A DNA stretch of 32,514 nucleotides, taken from positions 1-32,514 of the forward strand of contig VAZV01000061.1 in NCBI GenBank assembly GCA_005884765.1, written 5' to 3'. Positions within the stretch are counted from its first letter, which is position 1. Each line of letters starts with the position of its first letter. This stretch comes from Alphaproteobacteria bacterium (GTDB taxonomy: Bacteria; Pseudomonadota; Alphaproteobacteria; Rhizobiales; Xanthobacteraceae). The notes below the pieces were generated by a model. The model saw nothing but the letters and a program-made list of their open reading frames with translations, was not told the origin of the DNA and did no database searches. Of the stretch, positions 7,218-14,604 are shown piece after piece. A program made the translations under genes and the position numbers.

Positions 7218-7263
7218 TTGACAAAAAACCGGGATGGTTTAGGTATGTAAATGTTATTTACAT
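7218..7263 (+). promoter_or_regulatory. DUF2852 promoter with TetR-type operator
   Basis: A perfect -35 box TTGACA (7218-7223) is followed 17 nt later by a weak AGGTAT -10 (7241-7246). Overlapping the -10 is a perfect 8+8 inverted repeat with a 3-nt spacer, ATGTAAATGTTATTTACAT (7245-7263). It has the same ATGTAAA half-sites and the same 19-nt span as the core of the palindrome at the TetR start codon. A repressor bound here would block the promoter. Confidence 0.65.
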
Positions 7264-7296
7264 TCACAACGGCGTGATGCCGTCATGGAGAGGGAA

Positions 7297-7779
7297 ATGG
7301 CCTACACCGCAGATGTCAATCGATGGCGCGGCCCCGCGGAAGAACCCTATCGGCCGCATATGCTTGATAGCCCCTGGCACCCCGGCTGGATCGCCGTGAC
7401 TGTCCTCGGCTTCATCATCTGGTGGCCGATCGGGCTTGCCCTTCTCTTTTTCACACTAGGGAGCAGAAAAATGGCTTGTTGGGGTCACCACGACCGCTGG
7501 TCGAACAAGATGGAACGGATGCAGTGGAAGATGGAGCGGATGCGCAACCGCATGGAGCGGGGCGGCTTCGGCTTCGGGCCGCCCTCGAGCGGCAACCGCG
7601 CCTTCGACGAATACCGCATGGAAACCTTGCGCCGGCTCGAGGAAGAGCAGACCGAATTCAAGGAATTCCTCAATCGCCTGCGTCACGCCAAGGACAAGGA
7701 AGAATTCGACCAGTTCATGGCCCAGCACCGCCAGCGGCCGACGCCGCCGAACGACCAGCCGCAGCAGCCGCAGGGCTGA
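7297..7779 (+). CDS. DUF2852 domain membrane protein
   Basis: 160 residues. It has a short polar N-terminus, one or two membrane segments around residues 22-48 (PGWIAVTVLGFIIWWPIGLALLFF), then a charged, Met/Arg-rich amphipathic region (residues 60-95) and a helical acidic/basic tail (LEEEQTEFKEFLNRLRHAKDKEEFDQFMAQH) ending in Pro/Gln. This is the DUF2852 arrangement found in Rhizobiales; the function is unknown. GAGAGGGAA directly before the ATG at 7297 favours that start over the in-frame ATG at 7285. It is probably repressed by the adjacent TetR protein and ends at a good intrinsic terminator. Confidence 0.83.
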   Translation: MAYTADVNRWRGPAEEPYRPHMLDSPWHPGWIAVTVLGFIIWWPIGLALLFFTLGSRKMACWGHHDRWSNKMERMQWKMERMRNRMERGGFGFGPPSSGNRAFDEYRMETLRRLEEEQTEFKEFLNRLRHAKDKEEFDQFMAQHRQRPTPPNDQPQQPQG

Positions 7780-7837
7780 ACATCAAGAGGTCCAGAGCCT
7801 CAGGCGTAATGCCCCCATAACACCTGATGGCGACACG

Positions 7838-7870
7838 ACCGCCCGTTGGCAAAAGCAGACGGGCGGTTTT
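7838..7870 (+). terminator. Rho-independent terminator after DUF2852 gene
   Basis: Nine-base-pair stem, ACCGCCCGT (7838-7846) pairing with ACGGGCGGT (7859-7867), 12-nt loop, then TTTT. It lies 59 bp after the stop codon on the plus strand. The reverse side has no T-run, so it does not obviously serve the convergent AraC gene. Confidence 0.75.
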
Positions 7871-7959
7871 GTGCGTCGCCGTGGCCACGCTGTTCACCGC
7901 GGTCCAGCCCTGCGGCGAGCGCGGCGCAACCCGTCAATCCTGCTTATTTTCAACGTACG

Positions 7960-8949
7960 TTACCCGTCGCTTTCGCGCCGGGCCTGTTCCTTGACGTCCG
8001 ATGGCGTCATGCCAAAGCGGCGGCGAAAGGCGCGCGTGAAATAGGAGAGGTCGCCGAAGCCGACCTTGAAAGCCACGTCGCTGATCGAGCGTTTGGCTAA
8101 ACGAGAATCGCTCAGTAACCGGTTGGCCTCAAGCAGCCGTCGTTCAAGGACGTATTCCGTAAAGGTGGTCCCGTCGCTCTCGAAAAGCTTCTGAATGTAG
8201 CGGGGAGTGACACTGAAACGCAAAGCCACGTTGGTAATCGACAGTTCGCGCTTCTCGAGATTGTCGACGATGTCGAACATGATTGCCCGCATTCTCGCCG
8301 AACGGATGCCGCGTTCTTCCGCGAGAAGCACCGTGTTCTGCGTGGCGCCGAGTGCGGAAGCGAGCAGATCGTGGATATGCGTGACGACCGTACGCTGCAA
8401 CTCCGGCGCGGAAAGCTTGTCAACTTCGTTCAAAATGCCGAGATAGCCGGTGAGCAGCCGCAGCGCTTCGTTCTGTCTTGGAATCGGATGCACGAGCATC
8501 GAGTTTGGCTCAACGACCATTATGGATATCGCGTCGCGCGGCACGGAAAGCGTTATAAAGCGGCCTCCGGAGTGCAGGGTGCTGATGCTCGGTTCGGTCG
8601 CGGACATCAGCAATGCCTCGCCGGCTCCAATGGTTGCCTCGCGGTCCCGTTGCGAAATGATGCCTACGCCGTTGGTGACGACGGCGAAGATCAGGTTGTC
8701 GGAGGAATTCGCCGCGAGCTCGCGCGTCATGCGATAGCGCGCATCGGACCTGTGACCCGAAGCGACTCCCAGGCCCGGGAACGAGCGCAATGTCACGCCT
8801 GCGCGAAAAGGCATGTCGTTAATAGGTTCGATGTCGAATTTTGCGATCGTGCGGCCATAGACCTCGCGCCACATTGTCAGGCGCCGGTCAACCGGAAAGG
8901 CATCGGTCGAGATGTGCAAGGGTACGAACGGGGGCGGCAATGCTGTCAT
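7960..8949 (-). CDS. AraC family transcriptional regulator
   Basis: 329 residues. The N-terminal sensor half (about 15-210) is of the AraC-binding-like type seen in regulators with a DRRLTMWREVYGR start. The C-terminal AraC HTH domain (about 225-325) holds LSITNVALRFSVTPRYIQKLFESDGTTFTEYVLERRLLEANRLL and SDVAFKVGFGDLSYFTRAFRRRFGMTPSDV, i.e. both helix-turn-helix motifs including the diagnostic GFGDLSYFTRAFRRRFG. I chose the ATG at 8949, with GAGG just before it; the open frame continues upstream to 9189 without conserved sequence. It is divergent from an outer-membrane barrel gene, which it may control. Inverted GAACGAA/TTCGTTC elements lie in between. Confidence 0.88.
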   Translation of the reverse strand: MTALPPPFVPLHISTDAFPVDRRLTMWREVYGRTIAKFDIEPINDMPFRAGVTLRSFPGLGVASGHRSDARYRMTRELAANSSDNLIFAVVTNGVGIISQRDREATIGAGEALLMSATEPSISTLHSGGRFITLSVPRDAISIMVVEPNSMLVHPIPRQNEALRLLTGYLGILNEVDKLSAPELQRTVVTHIHDLLASALGATQNTVLLAEERGIRSARMRAIMFDIVDNLEKRELSITNVALRFSVTPRYIQKLFESDGTTFTEYVLERRLLEANRLLSDSRLAKRSISDVAFKVGFGDLSYFTRAFRRRFGMTPSDVKEQARRESDG

Positions 8950-8967
8950 ACCTCGTTTGTCACCTCG

Positions 8968-8987
8968 GAACGAAAGGCGGTTCGTTC
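8968..8987. promoter_or_regulatory. Inverted repeat upstream of AraC gene
   Basis: GAACGAA (8968-8974) and TTCGTTC (8981-8987) form a perfect 7-bp inverted repeat with a 6-nt spacer, 19-38 nt before the AraC-gene start. A third copy of TTCGTTC is at 9077-9083, nearer the divergent outer-membrane gene. Repeated half-sites in a divergent regulator/target space suggest operator DNA; which protein binds is not shown. Confidence 0.4.
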
Positions 8988-9174
8988 GCATGAACGGACG
9001 CCAAGGCCCGGCGGGGTGTTGCACGATAGCACCACGCGATAAAGAACGGCTCGAGTACGCCCGAGTTAAAACATCGTTCGTTCCAGACCAAGCGCATTTC
9101 GGGCGCTGCCGATAGGTTCGACATGACGTCATCTCAACGGGATTCGGGCGTCGAAGACATTGGAGCGCCGAAAT

Positions 9175-10008
9175 ATGTCCGTTCGTCAATTCACCATCGG
9201 CATGCTGTTGGCTCTGATAGCCGTTGGCCCGGCCCGGGCCGCCGATCTCGCTGACCGCCCGTACACTAAACCGCCTGCCATGGTTGAACCGGCCTTCAGT
9301 TGGTCAGGGTTCTATATTGGCGGCCATGCCGGGGCCGGCTTCCTGCGCAATGCCGCTGCAGCTGTTGACCCGGCTGACGGCTTGACCGCTACCCACTTCG
9401 GGATGAACCTGACAAATGGGTTCTTTCCGAGAAGTTATAGCGCTAATGGCTCGGGCTTCATGGGCGGTGCACAGCTCGGCTACAATTGGCAAACGCGGAA
9501 TTACGTGTACGGCCTAGAAACCGATTTCTCCATCCCCTCGGCTAAGGCGCATCAGGAAATAGATACTGCTGTCCCCGGGCTTGCCCCGTCAGTCGGCACT
9601 TTCGATACCAAAATTCTTTGGTTTGGTACGACTCGGGCGCGCCTCGGTGTGCTCGTAGACCCTAGGCTTCTCGCCTGCGCGACGGGTGGCGTAGCCTATG
9701 GAAGCGTACGTCGCCAGTTTTCCTTTGGTTTCCCCATAGTTGGACCCATTGAGCAGACTTTTGCCGATCATACGAATATGGATTGGGGTTGGACGGCAGG
9801 CACCGGTATCGAGTGGGCCGTGGCCGATCATGTGACTATTAGGGGCGAATACCAATTTGTTCGCCTGCAAGGAAATAGTTCGCCTACGAACAGCGCGGCC
9901 GGCTTCTGTAATTTTAGCCCAGCGCTTGCCTGTAACTTCAACGTCAACGGCCAAAGCATCGATAATCATTCCATCACTATTGGCATTAATTATATGTTTG
10001 GCCGTTAA
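9175..10008 (+). CDS. Omp25/Omp31-like outer-membrane beta-barrel protein
   Basis: 277 residues with a Sec signal peptide (about 1-22, cleavage near GPARA-AD) and the usual mature start ADLADRPYTKPP. The first barrel strand is WSGFYIGGHAGAGF, followed by GAQLGYNWQTRNYVYGLETDFS, WFGTTRARLGVLVDPRLLACATGGVAYG, GWTAGTGIEWAVADHVTIRGEYQFVRL and the closing SITIGINYMFGR. This is the eight-stranded porin-family barrel of Rhizobiales outer membranes. GGAG precedes the ATG by nine bases. The coding sequence is visibly richer in A/T and in codons such as AAT, TAT and GGT than the tol genes, hinting at a different origin. It is divergent from the AraC regulator. Confidence 0.88.
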   Translation: MSVRQFTIGMLLALIAVGPARAADLADRPYTKPPAMVEPAFSWSGFYIGGHAGAGFLRNAAAAVDPADGLTATHFGMNLTNGFFPRSYSANGSGFMGGAQLGYNWQTRNYVYGLETDFSIPSAKAHQEIDTAVPGLAPSVGTFDTKILWFGTTRARLGVLVDPRLLACATGGVAYGSVRRQFSFGFPIVGPIEQTFADHTNMDWGWTAGTGIEWAVADHVTIRGEYQFVRLQGNSSPTNSAAGFCNFSPALACNFNVNGQSIDNHSITIGINYMFGR

Positions 10009-10099
10009 AACGCCAACCTAGCCACCACGCCAACGCATTGGCGCGGGTGCTGCCGAGCCAATCCCTTGAAGGTCGGATCGCATGATTGCTCTTGCCGGA

Positions 10100-10333
10100 T
10101 TACCTGGCACAGCAAGAGGCTGCGCCGGCTTGGCCCGAACGCGCGGCCTGAATAGGGGGACATGGCACCGAGCCGTATGAACAGAACACGCAACAGTCGC
10201 CGCCCGGCTTCGGCGGCAGTTTCGCACCACAGCCGGTGCATACGTAGAAAACTGGCAAGGCGGCGGTCGGCATCGGCTCCGATTTCGCTTTTGCGCAGTG
10301 CGGACATGTAACGACCGATTCAAGGAGGAGCAT
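10100..10333 (-). CDS. GDCCVxC domain protein
   Basis: 77 residues, Cys-rich: CPHC at 10-13, CTGC at 32-35, the family signature GDCCVFC at 45-51 followed by SYGSVPCPPIQ, and a C-terminal CC pair (74-75). The name comes from this motif; in some members the first Cys is selenocysteine, but here both are ordinary Cys codons (TGT TGC). The paired CxxC units suggest metal binding, and relatives often occur near metal-resistance genes (recollection). I chose the ATG at 10333 (MLLLESVVTCPHC) to match the family's short N-terminus; an in-frame start at 10369 is possible. It is convergent with the outer-membrane gene. Confidence 0.8.
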   Translation of the reverse strand: MLLLESVVTCPHCAKAKSEPMPTAALPVFYVCTGCGAKLPPKPGGDCCVFCSYGSVPCPPIQAARSGQAGAASCCAR

Positions 10334-10369
10334 TGCACCTAGCGTTCCGTCCCGGAAATTCGTTGACAA

Positions 10370-10894
10370 AATCGGGCGAGTTTCTGGAGGATGGAGCCAG
10401 CGGCAACGTGCAGAAGCGCGCGTGTTCGCATCGTATATAAATTCGGCGATCCGATCGTCGCCCGCTACTGATCAATGTTTCTGCAAACAATCTCAAGCCT
10501 TGGCGCTGCCGGGGCTTCTATGGTGCGCCGGCTATAACGTCTGACGGCATCGAGCCGCTCGTTTGCGAGCCCCCCGCAGGCGGGCGGTTTGCTTTTGCGC
10601 GCCGGCAGCTCCCAAGGCCTTGGGTTCCCGCCTTTCCCACACCCGATTCCCCTTTGGTAACCGTACATTAACCATGATTAGCGTCTGTTAAGGGGCGTAA
10701 AGTCGCGCGAATAGCCCTCGTTTTGACATGTTGGCAGGGGATGCAGGGCCAGGCTTCGGCGGGGGCCTCCCATGCGACCAAACAAGGTTCACTCGCGCAG
10801 GCGATTTCCGCCGCGCCTGGTCGCGCGGCTATCAGACCCGGCAGCCATTTGCTCCCGGAGGGTTTGGGACAATGGTGTTGAGAGGATACCGCTT
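10370..10894. other. Non-coding stretch before tolQ
   Basis: About 525 bp with no convincing gene. An antisense 67-codon frame (10465-10668) lacks recognisable features. Several TTAA/TTAG tetramers at 10668-10671, 10678-10681 and 10688-10691 are spaced by 6, not the 7 nt of a CtrA box. A TTGACA (10723-10728) could be a -35 box for the tol operon, but no clear -10 follows at 17 nt. A frame open from 10772 runs into tolQ; its first 41 codons do not look like TolQ. Confidence 0.5.
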
Positions 10895-11605
10895 ATGAAT
10901 CCCGACACGATTCAGTCAGCATTGCCGGTTGTATCGAGCGATGTCTCGCTGATCGCGCTGTTCCTGCAGGCCGCCTGGATCGTGAAGGTGGTGATGCTCG
11001 GGCTGCTCGCCTGTTCGGTCTGGGTCTGGGCCATCGCCATCGATAAACTGTTTCTGTATTCGCGCACCCGCCGCGCGATGGATCGCTTCGAGCAGGCCTT
11101 CTGGTCCGGGGAATCGATCGAGGAGCTTTACCGCGCGCTGTCGGCCAAGCCGACCCAATCGATGGCGGCGTGTTTCGTCGCGGCGATGCGTGAATGGAAG
11201 CGTTCGTTCGAAACCCACGCCCGCTCCATCGCAGGCCTGCAGATGCGGATCGAGAAGGTGATGAACGTCTCGATCGCCCGCGAAGTCGAACGGCTGGAAC
11301 GCCGGCTTCTGGTGCTCGCCACCGTCGGCTCGGCCGGCCCGTTCGTCGGCCTGTTCGGTACCGTCTGGGGCATCATGTCGAGCTTCCAGTCGATCGCAGC
11401 GTCGAAAAACACCTCGCTCGCAGTCGTCGCCCCTGGCATTGCGGAGGCGCTGTTTGCGACGGCAATAGGCCTCATTGCCGCAATTCCGGCGACTATTTTC
11501 TACAATAAGTTCATCTCCGAGGTGAACCGGCAGGCGCAGCGCCTGGAGGGGTTCGCGGATGAATTCTCCGCCATCCTCTCGCGCCAGATCGACGAGCGGG
11601 GCTAA
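10895..11605 (+). CDS. tolQ: TolQ, Tol-Pal proton channel subunit
   Basis: 236 residues, MotA/TolQ/ExbB family. A first membrane helix lies at about 20-45 (IALFLQAAWIVKVVMLGLLACSVWVWAIAI). A long cytoplasmic loop with RMEIEKVMNVSIAREVERLERRL-type sequence follows. Then come two helices containing the conserved LLVLATVGSAGPFVGLFGTVWGIM and GIAEALFATAIGLIAAIPATIFYNKF segments. With TolR it forms the proton-motive-force motor that energises TolA during outer-membrane constriction. GAGAGGA lies eight bases before the ATG. It heads tolQ-tolR-tolA-tolB; tolR starts 40 bp downstream. No ybgC or ruv genes precede it here. Confidence 0.96.
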   Translation: MNPDTIQSALPVVSSDVSLIALFLQAAWIVKVVMLGLLACSVWVWAIAIDKLFLYSRTRRAMDRFEQAFWSGESIEELYRALSAKPTQSMAACFVAAMREWKRSFETHARSIAGLQMRIEKVMNVSIAREVERLERRLLVLATVGSAGPFVGLFGTVWGIMSSFQSIAASKNTSLAVVAPGIAEALFATAIGLIAAIPATIFYNKFISEVNRQAQRLEGFADEFSAILSRQIDERG

Positions 11606-11645
11606 AGGGGCGGTATGCTGTGAGCGGCATCGTGAGCACCAGATC

Positions 11646-12095
11646 ATGGCGATGAACGCGGCAGGTTCGTCCGGCGCGGGAGGCGGTCGTCGCAGCCGGC
11701 GCAAGCCGGTGATGGCGGAGATCAACGTCACGCCGATGGTGGACGTCATGCTGGTGCTGTTGATCATCTTTATGGTCTCGGCGCCGCTTCTGACCGTGGG
11801 TGTGCCGCTCGATCTGCCGCAGACCCAGGCCAAGAGCCTCGACCAGGACAAGAATCCGCTGACGCTTTCGGTCAACCTGAAAGGCCAGGTTTTCCTCAAC
11901 GACACCGAGATCAAGCTGGACGAGCTGGTGCCGAAATTGAAGGCGATCACCGACGCGCGGGGCGGGCTGGATGAACGGATCTTTGTCCGCGGTGACAAGA
12001 AGGTCGATTACGGTACCGTCATGAAGGTGATGGGGCGGCTTTCTGCGGCGGGCTTTCGACGCGTGGCGCTGGTGACGGAAGTGGATCAGGGATAG
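11646..12095 (+). CDS. tolR: TolR, Tol-Pal motor subunit
   Basis: 149 residues, ExbD/TolR family. It has a basic cytoplasmic N-terminus (RRSRRKP) and one membrane helix, INVTPMVDVMLVLLIIFMVSAPLL. Asp33 in MVDVML is the family's essential proton-path residue. The periplasmic domain (50-149) holds LPQTQAKSLDQDKNPLTLSVN and the closing GFRRVALVTEVDQG. It works with TolQ and TolA in the inner membrane. The start is uncertain between the ATGs at 11646 and 11652, as neither has a strong Shine-Dalgarno. tolA begins six bases after its stop. Confidence 0.95.
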   Translation: MAMNAAGSSGAGGGRRSRRKPVMAEINVTPMVDVMLVLLIIFMVSAPLLTVGVPLDLPQTQAKSLDQDKNPLTLSVNLKGQVFLNDTEIKLDELVPKLKAITDARGGLDERIFVRGDKKVDYGTVMKVMGRLSAAGFRRVALVTEVDQG

Positions 12096-12101
12096 GCAAG
12101 A

Positions 12102-13043
12102 GTGAAAGTCGACAAGACACTCGTTGCGTCGGTCGCACTCCACGTCCTCGTGATCGGATGGGGGTTGATCTCCTTTTCCGCCCGTTCGCTCGAAGCACCG
12201 CCGCCGGAGTCGATGCCGGTCGACATCATCTCGGCCGATCAGCTTTCCAAGATGACCGCCGGCATCAAGACCGGCGAGAAGGACAAGCCAAAGCCGATGG
12301 TTGAAAAGGTCGCCGACCAGCGGCCGGCCGAGGACGCCATCGGCAAGATCACCGAGAAGAAAGAGATCGTGACCGCCTCGGCGCCGGAGCCGCCGCCGAA
12401 GCCGGTGGAAAAACCGGTCGAGAAAAAGCCCGATCCCCCAAAACCGGTCGCCGAGAATAAGCCCAAGGATGAGCCGAAGGTCGAGAAGAAGCCCGATCCG
12501 CCGAAAGAGGATCCGATCGCTGAAGCCCTGAAATCCGAGCAGGCCAAGAAACCGCCGCCGAAGCCGGAAGCCAAGGCGGCACCGCCGCAGCCGCCGAAGC
12601 CGAAGCAGGAGCGGGTGTTCGATCAGTCAAAGATCGCAGCCCTGCTCGACAAGCGCGATCCGACGAGGCAGGCCATCACCGGGGCGACGCTCAATTCGTC
12701 GGCCTCGCTCGGCACCACGCGCGGCACGGCGGCGACGTTGTCGCAGTCCGAGCTTGACGCGATGCGGGCGCGGCTGGCGAACCTGTGGAAGGTCCAGCCG
12801 GGTGTCGAGCATCCCGAAGAATTGTTTGTCACGGTCCGGATCCGGCTGAACCCCGATCGCCGGCTCGCGGGACCGCCGCAGATCGTCTCGACCGGCAACT
12901 CGCCGCGATATCAGGCGGCGGCAGAAGCCGCCGTGCGCGCCGTGCTGGAAGGCCAGCCCTACACAATGTTGCGAGATGAGACTTACGACCAATGGAAATA
13001 CATGGACATCGATTTCGATCCCAAGCAGATGTTTCGCAGCTGA
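12102..13043 (+). CDS. tolA: TolA, periplasm-spanning Tol-Pal protein
   Basis: 313 residues from a GTG start. A membrane anchor is at about 8-28 ([21 protein letters not shown]). A long Lys/Pro/Glu-rich spacer (about 60-175; repeated EKKPDPPK units) is expected to be extended across the periplasm. The C-terminal TolA/TonB-like domain (about 210-313) holds [38 protein letters not shown] and the closing [12 protein letters not shown]. It links the TolQR motor to TolB/Pal. The gene follows tolR by six bases, so it is translationally coupled. The spacer is Pro-rich rather than the Ala/Lys helical spacer of E. coli, which is common in alphaproteobacteria. Confidence 0.94.
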   Translation: MKVDKTLVASVALHVLVIGWGLISFSARSLEAPPPESMPVDIISADQLSKMTAGIKTGEKDKPKPMVEKVADQRPAEDAIGKITEKKEIVTASAPEPPPKPVEKPVEKKPDPPKPVAENKPKDEPKVEKKPDPPKEDPIAEALKSEQAKKPPPKPEAKAAPPQPPKPKQERVFDQSKIAALLDKRDPTRQAITGATLNSSASLGTTRGTAATLSQSELDAMRARLANLWKVQPGVEHPEELFVTVRIRLNPDRRLAGPPQIVSTGNSPRYQAAAEAAVRAVLEGQPYTMLRDETYDQWKYMDIDFDPKQMFRS

Positions 13044-13065
13044 TGTTTTTGGAAACGAGCCTGCA

Positions 13066-14421
13066 ATGCGCGTGACGACGTTTTCGCTTCCTCCGCTGCC
13101 GCTTTCTCGCCGCGACGTCCTGATCGGCAGTGCCGCGGGTTTGCTGCTGCCGTCACGGGCCGGCGCCCAGACCAAATTGGTGATCCCCGAAGGCAATGTC
13201 GCACCCTTGCCGATCGCGATCCCGAACTTCCTGGCGGGAACGCCGGCGGACGGCGAGGTCGGCGCCGGTATCGCAGGCGTCATCACCAACAACCTCAAGC
13301 GCAGCGGATTGTTTGCGCCGATTGATCCGGCCGCGTTCATCGAAAAGATCACCGACAGCGACAAGTCCCCGCAATTTCAGAACTGGAAGACCATCAACGC
13401 GCAGGCGCTCGTCACCGGGCGCGCGACCCGCCAAGGGGATGGTCAGTTGAAGGCGGAATTCCGTCTTTGGGACGTCGCCTCCGCCCAGCAATTGACGGGT
13501 CAGCAATATGTCACTTCGCCCGAATTCTGGCGGCGGATCGCGCACATCATATCCGACCAGATCTACGAGCGCCTCACCGGCGACAAGGGTTATTTCGACA
13601 GCCGCGTGGTGTTCGTCGACGAAACCGGCGCCAAGGAGCGGCGCGTCAAGCGGCTTGCGCTGATGGACCAGGACGGCGCCAATGTGCGCTATTTGACGCG
13701 CGGCGCCGATCTCGTGCTGACACCGCGGTTCTCGCCGTCGACCCAGGAAATCACCTATATGGAATTCGGCCAGGGCGATCCACGGGTCTATCTGTTCAAT
13801 ATCGAGACCGGCCAGCGCGAGATCGTCGGCAATTTTCCCGGCATGTCGTTCGCGCCGCGCTTCTCGCCGGATGGCCAGCGTGTCATCATGAGCCTGCAGC
13901 AGGGCGGCAATTCCAACCTGTTCGTGATGGATTTGCGCTCGAAGTCGACCACGCGTCTCACCGATACGCCGGCGATCGATACCTCGCCATCCTACTCGCC
14001 GGACGGCACTCGCATTTGTTTCGAATCCGATCGTGGCGGCAAGCCGCAGATCTATGTGATGCCGGCGGCCGGCGGACCGGCGCAGCGCATCTCGTTCAGC
14101 AAGGATGACAGCAACGGCAGCTATTCGACCCCGGTCTGGTCGCCGCGCGGCGACTACATCGCCTTCACCAAGCAGGGCAGCGGCCAGTTCTCCATCGGCA
14201 TCATGAAGCCCGACGGTTCCGGCGAGCGCATCCTGACCTCCGGCTTCCATAACGAGGGGCCGACCTTCGCACCGAACGGGCGGGTGGTGATGTTCTTCCG
14301 CGACCCGGGCGGCAACAGCGGCCCGTCGCTGTTCACCGTCGACATCTCCGGGCGCAACGAACAGCGTGTGCCGACGCCGGGCTTCGCGTCGGATCCGGCC
14401 TGGTCGCCACTGTTGTCGTGA
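13066..14421 (+). CDS. tolB: TolB, Tol-Pal periplasmic beta-propeller
   Basis: 451 residues. The N-terminal TolB domain (about 36-165) is followed by a six-bladed propeller whose PD40-type repeats are easily seen: [60 protein letters not shown] and a final PAWSPLLS. It sits in the periplasm and binds Pal and TolA. The leader (residues 1-34) has SRRDVL at 14-19, then a Gly/Ala-rich mild hydrophobic stretch and PSRAGA-Q, i.e. a twin-arginine pattern instead of a plain Sec signal. The ATG at 13066 is 22 bp after tolA. Confidence 0.95.
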   Translation: MRVTTFSLPPLPLSRRDVLIGSAAGLLLPSRAGAQTKLVIPEGNVAPLPIAIPNFLAGTPADGEVGAGIAGVITNNLKRSGLFAPIDPAAFIEKITDSDKSPQFQNWKTINAQALVTGRATRQGDGQLKAEFRLWDVASAQQLTGQQYVTSPEFWRRIAHIISDQIYERLTGDKGYFDSRVVFVDETGAKERRVKRLALMDQDGANVRYLTRGADLVLTPRFSPSTQEITYMEFGQGDPRVYLFNIETGQREIVGNFPGMSFAPRFSPDGQRVIMSLQQGGNSNLFVMDLRSKSTTRLTDTPAIDTSPSYSPDGTRICFESDRGGKPQIYVMPAAGGPAQRISFSKDDSNGSYSTPVWSPRGDYIAFTKQGSGQFSIGIMKPDGSGERILTSGFHNEGPTFAPNGRVVMFFRDPGGNSGPSLFTVDISGRNEQRVPTPGFASDPAWSPLLS

Positions 14422-14604
14422 GCGCATAGCCGCACGCCACGGTTGCTTTGCCTCTGGCCGGCAATCATTGCCTACTTTGCTGATTTATCAGGCAGATTTT
14501 CATTCTGGAACGCCCAAGACAACGTTCCGGTAACGATATTCCCTCAGAAAGACTTCATCTGCGAAAGGTAAAAGTAGGCACTGAACAGGAAGCCTACAGC
14601 CAAA

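Noticed and set aside
10465..10668. 67-codon leftward frame before tolQ
   Set aside because: No recognisable domain, no convincing ribosome-binding site, and it overlaps possible regulatory DNA; not enough to call a gene.
10668..10691. TTAA/TTAG tetramers before tolQ as CtrA sites
   Set aside because: Spacing is 6 nt, not the required 7, and only two of three are TTAA.
13153..14427. 424-codon leftward frame over tolB
   Set aside because: Antisense shadow of a clear TolB propeller; Arg/Ala/His-rich composition typical of GC shadows.
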